Of a stretch of DNA of 64,000 nucleotides, positions 7,917 through 17,095 are shown piece after piece. The translations under genes were made by a program, and so were the position numbers. Origin of the DNA: Cupriavidus taiwanensis (lineage in GTDB: Bacteria; Pseudomonadota; Gammaproteobacteria; Burkholderiales; Burkholderiaceae); NCBI RefSeq assembly GCF_900250075.1, contig NZ_LT977070.1, positions 1,752,603 to 1,816,602 of the forward strand, given 5' to 3'. The notes under the pieces are model-generated. The model was not told the origin of the DNA, made no database searches, and saw only the letters and a program-made list of their open reading frames with translations. Each line of letters opens with the position of its first letter. Position 1 is the stretch's first letter.

Positions 7917-9893
7917 TCAGGCAGCTTGCTGCAGTTGGGCGTAGCGGGCGCGCTCGATGCGCTCGACTTCGGCGGCCGGGACGTAGTAGTCGACATCGCG
8001 GTCGTAGCTGCGCAGCACGAAGGTCGCGATCGCGCCGAGCAGCCCGGCCAGGGCGGCCAGCCACATGTGCCAGACCAGCGCGAAGCAGGACACCAGCCCG
8101 AACACCGACACCAGGAAGCCGGCCGCGGTGGGGCGCGGCATGTGGATGTCCTCGTACTGGGCGGGCTGGCGCCAGGCTCGTCCCGCCTCCTTGTCATCCC
8201 AGTGCTGTTCCAGCGAGGTGATGTGCGGGACCTTGGCGAAGTTGTAGAACGGCGCCGGCGATGCGGTCGACCATTCCAGGCTGCGGCCGTCCCACGGGTC
8301 GCCGGTCAGGTCGCGGTTGTGCTTGCGGTCGCGGATGCTGACGGCCAGCTGCACCATCATCGCCAGGATGCCGGCGCCGATGACGAAGGCGCCGATCATC
8401 GCCACCACCAGGTAGGGATGCCAGTCGACGTTGGCGTAGTGGTTCATCCGGCGGGTCATGCCCTTGAAGCCCAGCACGTAGAGCGGCATGAAGGCCAGGA
8501 AAAAGCCGGCCAGCCAGCACCAGAACGACACCTTGCCCCAGAACTCGTCGAGCTTGAAGCCGAACACCTTCGGGAACCAGAAGCTGATCGCCGCCAGGCA
8601 GCCGAACAGCACGCCGCCGATGATCACGTTATGGAAGTGGGCCACCAGGAACAGGCTGTTGTGCAGCACGAAGTCGGCGCCCGGCACCGCCAGCAGCACG
8701 CCGGTCATGCCGCCGATCGCGAACGTCACCATGAAGCCGATGGTCCACATGGTCGAGGTATGGAAGCGGATCCGGCCCCGGTACATGGTGAACAGCCAGT
8801 TGAACAGCTTCACGCCGGTGGGGATCGAGATGATCGACGTCATGATGCCGAAGAAGGCATTGACGTTGGCGCCCGAGCCCATGGTGAAGAAGTGGTGCAG
8901 CCAGACGCAGAACGACAGCACGCCGATCGACGAGGTGGCATAGACCATCGACTTGTAGCCGAACAGCGGCTTGCGCGAGAACGTGGCGATGATTTCCGAG
9001 AACGCGCCGAACGCGGGCAGGATCAACACATAGACCTCGGGGTGGCCCCAGATCCAGATCAGGTTCACGTACATCATGGCGTTGCCGCCCAGCTCGTTGG
9101 TGAAGAAATGCATGCCGAGGTAGCGGTCGGCGGTGAGCAGGGCGAGCGTGGCGGTCAGCACCGGGAAGATGGCGACGATCAGGATGTTGGTGATCAGCGC
9201 GGTCCAGGTGAACACCGGCATCTTCATCAGCGTCAGGCCCGGCGCGCGCATGCGCAGGATGGTGACGATGAAGTTGATGCCGGTCAGCGTGGTGCCGAGC
9301 CCGGATATCTGCAATGACCAGATGTAGTAGTCGACGCCGACGGTCGGGCTGTAGCCGAGCTCGGACAGCGGCGGGTAGGCCACCCAGCCGGTCGCGGCGA
9401 AGTCGCCGACGAACATCGACAGCATCACCAGCACCGCGCCCATCGCCGACAGCCAGAAGCTGAGCGAGTTGACGAACGGAAAGGCCACGTCGCGCGCGCC
9501 GATCTGCAGTGGCACGATCACGTTCATCAGCCCCACCACCAGCGGCGTGGCGACGTAGAAGATCATGATCACGCCGTGGGCGGTGAAGATCTGGTCGTAG
9601 TGGTGCGGCGGCAGGTAGCCCGCCGCGTCGCCGTAGGCGATGGCCTGCTGCGTGCGCATCAGGATCGCGTCGGCAAAGCCGCGCAGCAGCATGACCAGGG
9701 CCAGGATGATGTACATCACCCCGACCTTCTTGTGGTCGACCGAGCAGATCCACTCGGTCCACAGGTATTTCCACTTGCGGTGGTAGGTGATGGCGCCGAG
9801 CAGCGCGGCGCCCAGCACCAGCACCACGGCCAGTGTCCCCATGATGATCGGCTCGTGGTAGGGGATGGCCTCAAGGTTCAGTTTTCCTAGCAT
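7917..9893 (-). CDS. cyoB: Cytochrome bo(3) quinol oxidase subunit I (catalytic)
   Basis: This 658-aa heme-copper oxidase oxidises ubiquinol, reduces O2 to water and pumps protons. The key residues fall at the E. coli positions: heme ligands His106, His419 and His421; CuB ligands His284 (cross-linked to Tyr288), His333 and His334; Glu286 and Asp135 of the D channel; Lys362 of the K channel. The quinol-site residues Arg71, Asp75, His98 and Gln101 are also conserved. It is separated from cyoA by 1 bp. Confidence 0.97.
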   Translation of the reverse strand: MLGKLNLEAIPYHEPIIMGTLAVVLVLGAALLGAITYHRKWKYLWTEWICSVDHKKVGVMYIILALVMLLRGFADAILMRTQQAIAYGDAAGYLPPHHYDQIFTAHGVIMIFYVATPLVVGLMNVIVPLQIGARDVAFPFVNSLSFWLSAMGAVLVMLSMFVGDFAATGWVAYPPLSELGYSPTVGVDYYIWSLQISGLGTTLTGINFIVTILRMRAPGLTLMKMPVFTWTALITNILIVAIFPVLTATLALLTADRYLGMHFFTNELGGNAMMYVNLIWIWGHPEVYVLILPAFGAFSEIIATFSRKPLFGYKSMVYATSSIGVLSFCVWLHHFFTMGSGANVNAFFGIMTSIISIPTGVKLFNWLFTMYRGRIRFHTSTMWTIGFMVTFAIGGMTGVLLAVPGADFVLHNSLFLVAHFHNVIIGGVLFGCLAAISFWFPKVFGFKLDEFWGKVSFWCWLAGFFLAFMPLYVLGFKGMTRRMNHYANVDWHPYLVVAMIGAFVIGAGILAMMVQLAVSIRDRKHNRDLTGDPWDGRSLEWSTASPAPFYNFAKVPHITSLEQHWDDKEAGRAWRQPAQYEDIHMPRPTAAGFLVSVFGLVSCFALVWHMWLAALAGLLGAIATFVLRSYDRDVDYYVPAAEVERIERARYAQLQQAA

Positions 9894-9894
9894 G

Positions 9895-10905
9895 TCATTG
9901 CTCCATGCGGCCGGGGAGCGCCGACGGGACGCGCTGGAAGGCCTGCAGAGATTCAGGAGTGTCCGCGCGGCACACCGCGCCGTAGGCCTGCATGTACTTG
10001 TCGACCACCTGATCGAACAGCTTCGGCGTCACCGATGCGTACAGCGTGACCGCGTCCTTGCTGCTGGGCTGCTCCAGCGCGCGATAGGTGTTCGCATCGA
10101 GCGCCTGGCCCGAAGCGCGGGCCTTGCCGATCCACGCATCGAAGTCCTCGCGCGAGCTCGCCAGGGTCTTGAAATGCATGTCCGAGAAGCCCGCGCCGCT
10201 GTAGGCCGCCGACTGGCCGAGATAGATGCCCGGCGTGTCGGCGATCAGGTGCAGGCGGGTCTGCATGCCGGCCATGGTGTAGACCATGCTGCCAAGCTGC
10301 GGGATGAAGAACGCGTTCATCATCGATTCCGAGGTCAGCCGGAAGCTGACCGGCGTGCCGACCGGGATGGCCAGCTGGTTCACCGAGGCGACGCCGTACT
10401 CCGGATAGACGAACAGCCATTTCCAGTTCAGCGCGATGACGTCGACCTGCAGCGGCCTGACCTCCGATTCCAGCGGCCGGTACGGGTCGAGCTTGTGGGT
10501 CGAGTCCCAGATCAGCACGGCCAGGCAGGCCACGATCACGCACGGGATGCCCCACACCACGATCTCGATCCTGGTCGAGTGCGACCATGTGGGCGCGTAG
10601 GTCGCGCGCGTGTTGCTTTCGCGGTAGCGCCAGGCAAACCACAGCGTCAGGAAGATCACCGGGATCACCACCATCAGCATCACGAACAGCGATATCAGGA
10701 TCAGCGATTTCTCCTGCGCGCCGATGCTGCCCTTGGGATTGAGCAGTTCGAGGTTGCAGCCGCTGAGCAGGGCGCTCAGGCCGGCTGCGAGCAGCAAGAC
10801 GCCGATACGGTGCGGCCGGGTTGGCGATGGACTGTGGCGGGAGGGCTGGCGGGGCAGCGGGCCTTGTCGGTTCTGGTTTGCCGGCCCGGCGGTAGGTTTG
10901 AGCAT
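9895..10905 (-). CDS. cyoA: Cytochrome bo(3) quinol oxidase subunit II (lipoprotein)
   Basis: A subunit II of about 336 aa with a lipoprotein signal ([13 protein letters not shown] lipobox), two membrane helices and a periplasmic cupredoxin domain. The CuA loop reads [20 protein letters not shown] and lacks the Cys/Glu/Cys/His ligands, as in quinol oxidases rather than cytochrome c oxidases. ATG 10905 has AAGG eight bases upstream; an in-frame GTG at 10914 overlaps that site and is less likely. First gene of cyoABCD; its promoter lies in the gap shared with the divergent MocR regulator. Confidence 0.94.
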   Translation of the reverse strand: MLKPTAGPANQNRQGPLPRQPSRHSPSPTRPHRIGVLLLAAGLSALLSGCNLELLNPKGSIGAQEKSLILISLFVMLMVVIPVIFLTLWFAWRYRESNTRATYAPTWSHSTRIEIVVWGIPCVIVACLAVLIWDSTHKLDPYRPLESEVRPLQVDVIALNWKWLFVYPEYGVASVNQLAIPVGTPVSFRLTSESMMNAFFIPQLGSMVYTMAGMQTRLHLIADTPGIYLGQSAAYSGAGFSDMHFKTLASSREDFDAWIGKARASGQALDANTYRALEQPSSKDAVTLYASVTPKLFDQVVDKYMQAYGAVCRADTPESLQAFQRVPSALPGRMEQ

Positions 10906-10989
10906 GTCGGACACCTTGGTTACGGATTACCGAAGGCATCCGGCCACGCGCTCCGATTCAAGTGCTGGGTCAGCCCCGCGCGGGCGTGG

Positions 10990-11080
10990 CTTGTATGGAT
11001 TCCTTCGGCAATGTCTGGCATGCTATTCGAAGACAAAGGCCATACATCGAGGAAAATTTTGGCGACGGGGTCCATACAAG
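10990..11080. promoter_or_regulatory. Probable MocR operator between cyoA and the regulator gene
   Basis: A perfect 10-bp inverted repeat, CTTGTATGGA (10990-10999) and TCCATACAAG (11071-11080), encloses a third copy of its core, CCATACA, at 11040-11046. The two direct CCATACA copies start 32 bp apart, about three helical turns. MocR regulators such as GabR bind paired repeats spaced on this scale. The site overlaps the likely start of the regulator gene and lies 85 bp upstream of cyoA, so it could control either gene. Confidence 0.6.
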
Positions 11081-12456
11081 ATGACGCGATCACGGCCGGA
11101 TGGGATCTGCGGATCACCACCTCCGGCGTCGCCCGCTACCTGCAGATCGTCGAATACATCGAGCAGGCCATCGGCGACGGGCGGCTCATTGCCGGCGACC
11201 GCGTGCCGCCGCAGCGCAGCCTGGCGCAAGCGCTCGGCGTCGACCTGACCACGGTCACGCGCGCCTACAACGAGGCCCGGCGGCGCCAGCTGATCGAGGC
11301 CAGGGGCGCGCTCGGGACGTTTATCGCCGCGCCGCGAGCGGAGCTGGCGCGGGTGGTCGACATGAGCATGAACGTGCCGCCGCCGCCGGCGGGCGTGGAT
11401 TTCCAGGACCTGTTGCGGCGCGGCCTGAGCCAGGTCCTGCTGCGCAGCGATCCGCAGCTGCTGATGACCTACCAGCTCGGTGGCGGCAGTGCCGCGGACC
11501 GCGCGGCGGGGGCGCTCTGGCTTGCGCCGATGTTCGGGCAGGTCGACACCGCGCGGCTGGTGGTATGCCCCGGCGCGCAGGCCGCGCTGGCCGCCGTGAT
11601 CCTAGGCCGCACCCGGCCCGGCGAGGCGATCGTGACCGAGCCGCTGGCCTATCCCGGCATCCGCGCCGCGGCGGCGCAGCTGGGCCGGCGCGTGGTGGTC
11701 GCGCCGTGCGACGCGGACGGGATGCGGCCCGACGCGCTCGCCGCCGCCCGCGCCGAGGGCGCCACGCTTGCCTACCTCAACCCGACCGCGCAGAACCCCA
11801 CCACCCACACCATGCCGCCCTCGCGAAGGGCCGAGCTGGCCAGCGCGGCCGAGCGCTGCGACATCGCGCTGCTCGAGGACGATCCCTACTGGCTGCTGAC
11901 GCCGTCCGCACCGCCGCCGCTGGCGCGCTTTGCTCCCGCCCGCACCTACTACGTCGCGACGCTGTCCAAGGCGCTGAGTCCGGGCTTGCGCACCGCCTAT
12001 GTGCTGTTGCCCGAAGGCCGCGGCAGCGACGACCTGCTGGCGCCGCTGCGCGCCTTCGCGCTGATGCCCGCGCCCATGACGGCGGCCCTGGCGACGCAAT
12101 GGATCCACGACGGCTCGGCCATGCAGCTGCTCGAAGGCATCCGCGTCGAAGCGCTGGCGCGCCGGGCCCTGGCCAGCCGCTGGCTGAGCGGGATGGGCCA
12201 GCTGCCGCCCAGCGGCATCCACGTATGGCACCGGCTGCCGTCCCACTGGTCCGCGCAGCAGCTGGCCAGCGCCGCGCTGGCGGAAGATTTGCGCGTCACG
12301 CCCTCCGATGTGTTCTGGGATGGCGCGGGCGCGCCCAATGCCATTCGGATTTCGCTGGGCGGCGTCGACGACCGGGCCCGGCTGGCGCACGCGCTGCGCC
12401 GGCTGGCGGCGCTGCTGGAGCGCGGGCCCCGGCAGCATCCGATCACGATCGTCTAG
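11059..12456 (+). CDS. MocR-type GntR/aminotransferase regulator
   Basis: A 465-aa fusion of an N-terminal winged helix (ARYLQIVEYIEQAIGDGRL...VPPQRSLAQALGVDLTTVTRAYNEARRRQLIEARGALGTF) and a fold-type I aminotransferase domain. The PLP region includes LNPTAQNPTTHTMP, the Asp in LLEDDPYW and the Schiff-base Lys in YYVATLSKALSPGLRTAYV. I choose TTG 11059 because GAGG lies 6 nt upstream and earlier starts (ATG 11011, 11020) would place most of the operator inside the gene; the choice is tentative. Divergent from cyoABCD. Effector unknown. Confidence 0.85.
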   Translation: MATGSIQDDAITAGWDLRITTSGVARYLQIVEYIEQAIGDGRLIAGDRVPPQRSLAQALGVDLTTVTRAYNEARRRQLIEARGALGTFIAAPRAELARVVDMSMNVPPPPAGVDFQDLLRRGLSQVLLRSDPQLLMTYQLGGGSAADRAAGALWLAPMFGQVDTARLVVCPGAQAALAAVILGRTRPGEAIVTEPLAYPGIRAAAAQLGRRVVVAPCDADGMRPDALAAARAEGATLAYLNPTAQNPTTHTMPPSRRAELASAAERCDIALLEDDPYWLLTPSAPPPLARFAPARTYYVATLSKALSPGLRTAYVLLPEGRGSDDLLAPLRAFALMPAPMTAALATQWIHDGSAMQLLEGIRVEALARRALASRWLSGMGQLPPSGIHVWHRLPSHWSAQQLASAALAEDLRVTPSDVFWDGAGAPNAIRISLGGVDDRARLAHALRRLAALLERGPRQHPITIV

Positions 12457-12991
12457 CCGGCGGCGCAATCTCGCCGGCTTCTTCCATACCCGGCTGAGCG
12501 CCATCAGGTCTCCCTGACGCAGTTCCCGAATGTCAGGCGCTGGTATGACACGTTATGGGCGCGTCCGAACTCTGTATCGCCATGTATCCGCGGAGCTTGT
12601 GGACATAAAGCGATTCAATCCGGCGTTCGCGTGAAACAGTGTGAATACAAGCACCTGCTGCAATGCATGCCATCCCAGTGTTTCCACCGGAGCCGGTCAT
12701 GCCCACACGTCTTCGGACTGTTCTTGCTGCAGCTGGTATCGCCGCGAGCGGCTTGCCCGGTATTGGCCCGATCCAGGCCCGGCGGTCGGCGACCAGGGCA
12801 AGGCTCCGGGGTTTGCCGGCAGGGAAGTAGCGTATCGGCCTCCCTGTCCGCTTGCCGCCGCTGCAAGCGGCTATGTCGCTAAATGGCGTGCCTGCGGGCC
12901 AGATACAGTGGGATACACGGAGAATCGCCGGCACCCATACAATGGCGTCGACGCCCGCTGGCGCCTTGCTTTGCTTGACTGAGGGATAGAG
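12457..12991. other. Gap before the two-component system
   Basis: About 535 bp without a firm gene. It contains one short signal-peptide-like frame (12699-12830, listed separately) and the promoter region of the response regulator. Longer frames on the minus strand run through from the response-regulator gene and are shadows. No repeat or RNA structure stands out. Confidence 0.4.
12699..12830 (+). CDS. Short signal-peptide-like ORF
   Basis: A 43-codon frame starting MPTRLRTVLAAAGIAASGLPG, with CGGAG 6 nt upstream of the ATG. The first 25 residues look like a Sec signal; the rest is Arg-rich and stops early. It could be a small exported peptide controlled by the downstream two-component system, or the 5' end of a decayed gene. 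Weak evidence. Confidence 0.25.
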   Translation: MPTRLRTVLAAAGIAASGLPGIGPIQARRSATRARLRGLPAGK

Positions 12992-13735
12992 ATGGACGCA
13001 CACACCGACCATATCCTGGTTGTTGACGACGACCGGGAAATCCGGGAACTGGTATCGACCTATCTGGCCAAGAATGGGCTGCGCGTGACCGTGGCCCAGG
13101 ATGGCAGGCAGATGCGGTCGTTCCTGGAGGCCAATGCCGTCGACCTGATCGTGCTGGACGTGATGATGCCGGGCGACGATGGCCTGGTGCTGTGCCGTGA
13201 GCTGCGAGCCGGCAAGCACAAGGCCACCCCGATACTGATGCTGACCGCGCGCAGCGACGAGACCGATCGCATCGTCGGCCTTGAAATGGGCGCCGACGAC
13301 TACCTGGCCAAGCCCTTCGCCGCGCGCGAGCTGCTGGCCCGCATCAAGGCGGTGCTGCGCCGGACCCGGATGCTTCCGCCCAACCTGCAGATCACCGAGG
13401 CCGGGCGCTTGCTCGCCTTTGGCGACTGGCAACTGGACACCACCGCGCGCCACCTGCTTGACCAGGAGGGCATCATCGTTGCCCTGAGCGGGGCGGAATA
13501 CCGTCTGCTGCGCGTCTTTGTCGACCATCCCCAGCGCGTGCTCAACCGCGACCAGCTGCTCAGCCTTACCCAGGGCCGCGAAGCCGAGATGTTCGAACGC
13601 TCGATCGATCTGCTGGTCAGCCGCCTGCGCCAGCATCTCAAGGACGACGCCCGCGAGCCGCGCTACATCAAGACCGTGCGCAGCGAAGGCTATGTCTTCT
13701 CGATGCCGGTGGAGATCGTGGAGGCGCGCCAGTGA
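12992..13735 (+). CDS. OmpR-family response regulator
   Basis: A 247-aa protein with a receiver domain (residues 5-120; acidic pocket Asp12-Asp14, phospho-acceptor Asp56 in LIVLDVMMPGDDG, conserved Lys in LAKPFAARELLARI) and a C-terminal OmpR winged helix (about 145-240: LSGAEYRLLRVFVDHPQRVLNRDQLL, RSIDLLVSRLRQHL, YIKTVRSEGYVF). It overlaps the kinase gene by 4 bp. The adjacent efflux genes are candidates for its regulon, but this is only positional. Confidence 0.95.
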   Translation: MDAHTDHILVVDDDREIRELVSTYLAKNGLRVTVAQDGRQMRSFLEANAVDLIVLDVMMPGDDGLVLCRELRAGKHKATPILMLTARSDETDRIVGLEMGADDYLAKPFAARELLARIKAVLRRTRMLPPNLQITEAGRLLAFGDWQLDTTARHLLDQEGIIVALSGAEYRLLRVFVDHPQRVLNRDQLLSLTQGREAEMFERSIDLLVSRLRQHLKDDAREPRYIKTVRSEGYVFSMPVEIVEARQ

Positions 13736-15036
13736 ATCTCCGCGGCTTGCCCTGGCCCCGTACCATGGGCGCACGGTTGTTCCTGATCCTGCTGGCGGGG
13801 CTGATCGTCGCGCATGGCCTGTCGTTCGGCGTGCTGTTTGCAGAGCGCTATATCACCGCGCGCCAGGTCATGCTCGGCACCCTGGAGACCGACGTCTCCA
13901 CGTCGATCGCCATCCTGGACCGCCTGCCCGCGGCGGAGCGCCCACAGTGGCTGAAGCACGTGAATCGCGGCAACTATCAATACATGCTGGGGCCGGGCCT
14001 GCCCGGCGTGCCGGAGATGTCAGCGCAGGCCAAGGAGGTTGCCGACCGGATCATGGAGGCGAGCGGCGGCCGCTTCCCGGTCAAGGTCGAGTCCATCCCC
14101 GGCCAGGGCAAGCGCATGCAGGCCCACCTGACCCTCAGCGACGGCAGCCCGCTGACCATCGACGTGCACCCGAAGCCGGCGCCGGTCGCGCAATGGCTGC
14201 CCTATGTGCTGGTGATCCAGCTGCTGCTGCTGGTGGTGTGCAGCTGGCTTGCCGTGCGGCTGGCCATACGCCCGCTGGTGGCGCTGGCCAATGCCGCCGA
14301 CGCGCTCGACCCGAACGCCAGTGCCCCGCCATTGAGCGAGACCGGGCCTACCGAGCTGGCGCGTGCCGCGCGCGCCTTCAATGCCATGCGTGAGCGCATT
14401 GCCAGGTTTGTCGAGGAGCGCGTGCAGATCCTGGCCGCGATCTCGCACGACCTGCAGACGCCGATCACGCGCATGAAGCTGCGCGCCGAAATGGCGGAAG
14501 ACTCCGACGACAAGCGCAAGCTCATGCACGACCTCACCGAGATCGAGACGCTGGTGAAGGAGGGCCTGGCTTACGCACGCGCCGCGCACGGCAATGGCGA
14601 AAAGCCATCGCGGATCGATATCGGTTCGTTCGTCGACAGCCTGGTCTACGACTACCAGGACACCGGCAAGGCCGTGACGATCCTGCAGCGTGTCGATGGC
14701 GCCATCGTGACGCGCCCGCACGCCTTGCGCCGCATCCTGACCAACCTGACTGACAACGCCATCAAGTTTGGCGGGGCGGCGGAACTGAGCTTGCGCCGCG
14801 AGGACGGTGGCGCGGTGGTCATCAGCGTGCTCGACCGCGGGCCAGGCATTCCGGCGGAGCAGCTCGAGTCCGTGCTGCAACCGTTTGTCCGGCTTGAGGC
14901 ATCGCGCAACCGGGAGACCGGCGGCACGGGCCTGGGCCTTGCGATTGCGCACCAGCTCGCGCTGGCGATCGGCGGTGCGCTGACGCTGCGCAATCGCGAC
15001 GGCGGTGGCCTGGAGGCGCAACTCAGGCTGGGCTGA
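13732..15036 (+). CDS. Sensor histidine kinase
   Basis: A 434-aa membrane kinase starting at GTG within the GTGA overlap with the response regulator. Two membrane helices (about 15-36 and 155-178) flank a periplasmic sensor of roughly 115 residues, followed by HAMP (about 178-230), HisKA with His239 in AAISHDLQTPITR, and HATPase with NLTDNAIKFG, DRGPGIP and GTGLGLAI. The architecture resembles EnvZ/RstB-type kinases. The signal is unknown; the gene ends 45 bp before the end of the convergent outer-membrane factor gene. Confidence 0.95.
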   Translation: MNLRGLPWPRTMGARLFLILLAGLIVAHGLSFGVLFAERYITARQVMLGTLETDVSTSIAILDRLPAAERPQWLKHVNRGNYQYMLGPGLPGVPEMSAQAKEVADRIMEASGGRFPVKVESIPGQGKRMQAHLTLSDGSPLTIDVHPKPAPVAQWLPYVLVIQLLLLVVCSWLAVRLAIRPLVALANAADALDPNASAPPLSETGPTELARAARAFNAMRERIARFVEERVQILAAISHDLQTPITRMKLRAEMAEDSDDKRKLMHDLTEIETLVKEGLAYARAAHGNGEKPSRIDIGSFVDSLVYDYQDTGKAVTILQRVDGAIVTRPHALRRILTNLTDNAIKFGGAAELSLRREDGGAVVISVLDRGPGIPAEQLESVLQPFVRLEASRNRETGGTGLGLAIAHQLALAIGGALTLRNRDGGGLEAQLRLG

Positions 15037-15057
15037 GCCGCGCTGCCGCCAGTCGCG

Positions 15058-15093
15058 CTACCAGCCGCCCTACCAGCCGCCCTACCAGCCGCC
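15058..15093. repeat. 12-bp tandem repeat x3 over the stop codon of the efflux gene
   Basis: Three perfect copies of CTACCAGCCGCC lie head to tail. Read on the minus strand each copy is GGC GGC TGG TAG, that is Gly-Gly-Trp-stop, so the last codons and stop of the outer-membrane factor gene are triplicated. Only the first copy read is translated. Confidence 0.85.
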
Positions 15094-16560
15094 CCCCAGG
15101 GCACGGAACGTTGCCACCGCGGCACGGGCATTGTCGGCGCCCACACGTGCCTGCTGGTCGCGCGCGGCCAGCAGCAGGCGGTCTTCTTCCAGCACTTCGA
15201 ACAGGCTGACCGCGCCGCCCTTGTAGGCGTCTTCGGCGGCGCCGCGTGCGCGGGCGTGGGCCGCCACTTCCACGGCCAGCTCCTTGCGCTGCAATTCCAG
15301 CTGGGTCAGGGCAATGATTGCGTTCTCCACGTCCTCGGTGGCGCGCAGCATGGCCTTGCGATAGGTGGCCAGGGCCTCGGCATTGGCGCCTTTGGCCTGC
15401 GCCACCTCTGCGTCCACCCTGCCGAAGTCGAACAGCCGCCAGCGCAGCCCCGCGATGGCCGCAGGCTGGAAGGCCGACGCCGTGAACAGCTTGCCGGCGG
15501 AGAGGCTCTCGAAGCCGAGCAGCGCTGACAGCGACAGCTTCGGGTAGTACTCGGCGGTTGCCACGCCGATGCGGGCGCTGGATGCCGCCAGCCGGCGCTC
15601 CGCGGCAATCACGTCGGGGCGGCGCTGCAGCAGGGTGGCCGGACTCTGCGCCACGGCGATCTGCGGCACGGCGCCGAGCTCGGTCGGCGTCAGGAGTTCG
15701 GCTGCATAGGTGCCCGGATGCGCGCCCATCAATACATCCAGGCGATTCAGCTGTGTCTCCAGTTCAATCTGCAGCGGCGGGATCGTCACGCGGGTCTGCG
15801 CGACCTGCGCCTCTGCCTGGGCCCGCTCCCGCTCGGCGCCGATGCCATCGGCCAGCCGAAGCTGCACCAGTTCAAGCAACCTGGCATTGGTCCGCACCTG
15901 CTGCTGCGCGATGGCGATGCGTTGCTGCGCGCCGCGCACGCGGAAGTAGGCATCGGCCGCCTCCGCGGCCACCAGCACGCGCACGCCCATGTGGTCGGCT
16001 TCGGCGGCCTGGGCTTCCGCGCTGGCAGCCTCCGCGCCGCGCCGCAGGCCGCCGGCCACGTCGATCTCCCAGCTGGCCCCCACGCCCGCGGTGTACAGCG
16101 TCGTGTTGCGCTCAAAGCCCGGGGCGTTTTTGCCGAGGCTGCCCAAGGGACCCTCCAGCGACTGGCGCTGCTTGCTTGCGCTTGCGGACAGCGCTGCCCG
16201 TGGCAGCAGTTCGGCGCCGGCGTGGCGGGCCGCGGCGCGGGCCTGGTCAACCCGGGAAATGGCAGCCGCGAGGTCTAGGTTCTGCTCCAGCGCACGCTGG
16301 ATGACGCGCGTCAGCGCGGGATCGTCAAAGCCCAGCCACCAGCTGTCCAGTGACGGCGCGGGCTGCGTGGCTTCCCGGGCTTCCAGCGCCGCACCATGCG
16401 GATAGGCCGCGGGCATGTCCGAGGCGGGCGTGCGGTAGTCGGGGCCGACGGCGCAGGCGGCCAGGCTGACTGCGACGCTCGCCGCGAGCAGGGTCGGCAC
16501 CAGGCGCGCGATACCGGCGCGGATGGGCTGGAGCGGCGGGCGGGATGGACTTTGCGGCAT
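15082..16560 (-). CDS. NodT-family outer membrane factor lipoprotein (efflux channel)
   Basis: A TolC/OprM-like channel of about 492 aa. The lipobox is SLAACAVGPDY, followed by two repeated OEP domains with long coiled-coil helices (DQARAAARHAGAELLP..., LQRRPDVIAAERRLAASSARIGVATAEYYPKL) and the typical C-terminus FRALGGGW. ATG 16560 has GAGAGG eight bases upstream; GTG 16569 overlaps that site. It is divergent from the HxlR-emrA-emrB-like genes and should form the outer-membrane part of that tripartite pump. Confidence 0.93.
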   Translation of the reverse strand: MPQSPSRPPLQPIRAGIARLVPTLLAASVAVSLAACAVGPDYRTPASDMPAAYPHGAALEAREATQPAPSLDSWWLGFDDPALTRVIQRALEQNLDLAAAISRVDQARAAARHAGAELLPRAALSASASKQRQSLEGPLGSLGKNAPGFERNTTLYTAGVGASWEIDVAGGLRRGAEAASAEAQAAEADHMGVRVLVAAEAADAYFRVRGAQQRIAIAQQQVRTNARLLELVQLRLADGIGAERERAQAEAQVAQTRVTIPPLQIELETQLNRLDVLMGAHPGTYAAELLTPTELGAVPQIAVAQSPATLLQRRPDVIAAERRLAASSARIGVATAEYYPKLSLSALLGFESLSAGKLFTASAFQPAAIAGLRWRLFDFGRVDAEVAQAKGANAEALATYRKAMLRATEDVENAIIALTQLELQRKELAVEVAAHARARGAAEDAYKGGAVSLFEVLEEDRLLLAARDQQARVGADNARAAVATFRALGGGW

Positions 16561-16604
16561 GACGGGCACCTCTCAGGCAATGACGAATAAGACACAAGCT
16601 AAAA

Positions 16605-16656
16605 ACTAACTTGCATGATGATAGTTACTACTCTAGACTAACTTTCAAATTGATAG
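16605..16656. promoter_or_regulatory. HxlR operator, copy A (paired direct repeats)
   Basis: Two imperfect direct repeats of the form ACTAACTTnCAnnnTGATAG occupy 16605-16624 and 16637-16656, starting 32 bp apart, with the joining sequence TTACTACTCTAG. The site lies between the divergent outer-membrane factor and HxlR genes. The same arrangement, almost base for base, precedes the second HxlR gene at 22948-22999, so it is a strong candidate for the common binding site. Confidence 0.65.
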
Positions 16657-16681
16657 CAACTGGTTTTTCGAGGCGCTGATC

Positions 16682-17026
16682 ATGCTGAAAGACCCACCTG
16701 GTGAAACCCTCTGCCCGATTGCCCGCACGCTCGCCCGCGTTGGCGACCACTGGAGCGTGTTGATCCTGCGTGAAGCCTTCCACGGCGTGACGCGCTTCGA
16801 TGCGTTCCAGCAGAACCTGGGCATCGCTCCCAACATGCTGACCCGCCGCCTCAACTCGCTGGTCGAGGAAGGCATGCTGGAGCGACGCCGCTACTGCGAT
16901 CGGCCGCCCCGGTCGGAGTACATCCTGACCGAGCGCGGCCACGACTTCCGCCCGGTCTTGCTGGCCATGCTGGCCTGGGGCAGCAAGCATCTCGCGCCTG
17001 GGCCACCGGGCACCCCCGGCGGCTAA
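16682..17026 (+). CDS. HxlR-family transcriptional regulator (copy A, short form)
   Basis: A 114-aa winged-helix protein. The HxlR core is complete: CPIARTLARVGDHWSVLILREAFHG, GIAPNMLTRRLNSLVEEGMLERR, RSEYILTERGHDF and LLAMLAWGSKHLAP. It has the N-terminal Cys (Cys11) that acts as a redox or electrophile sensor in several family members. It ends shortly after the core, while the paralogue at 23027 continues for about 48 more residues. It probably controls the efflux genes on both sides. Confidence 0.92.
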   Translation: MLKDPPGETLCPIARTLARVGDHWSVLILREAFHGVTRFDAFQQNLGIAPNMLTRRLNSLVEEGMLERRRYCDRPPRSEYILTERGHDFRPVLLAMLAWGSKHLAPGPPGTPGG

Positions 17027-17095
17027 GCGCCCGGCTGAGCCTGACAAGAATCCCCCTGAACCCTCGCTACATCCCGAAAACAGAAAGGAAGTGCC

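Noticed and set aside
9865..11058. Long open frame running into the MocR gene from the left
   Set aside because: It is antisense to cyoA and the start of cyoB, has Arg/His/Gln-rich composition, and only the part after about 11059 has real protein motifs.
12533..13774. Minus-strand frame across the gap and response regulator
   Set aside because: Opposite a canonical OmpR-type gene; the part in the gap has no independent support.
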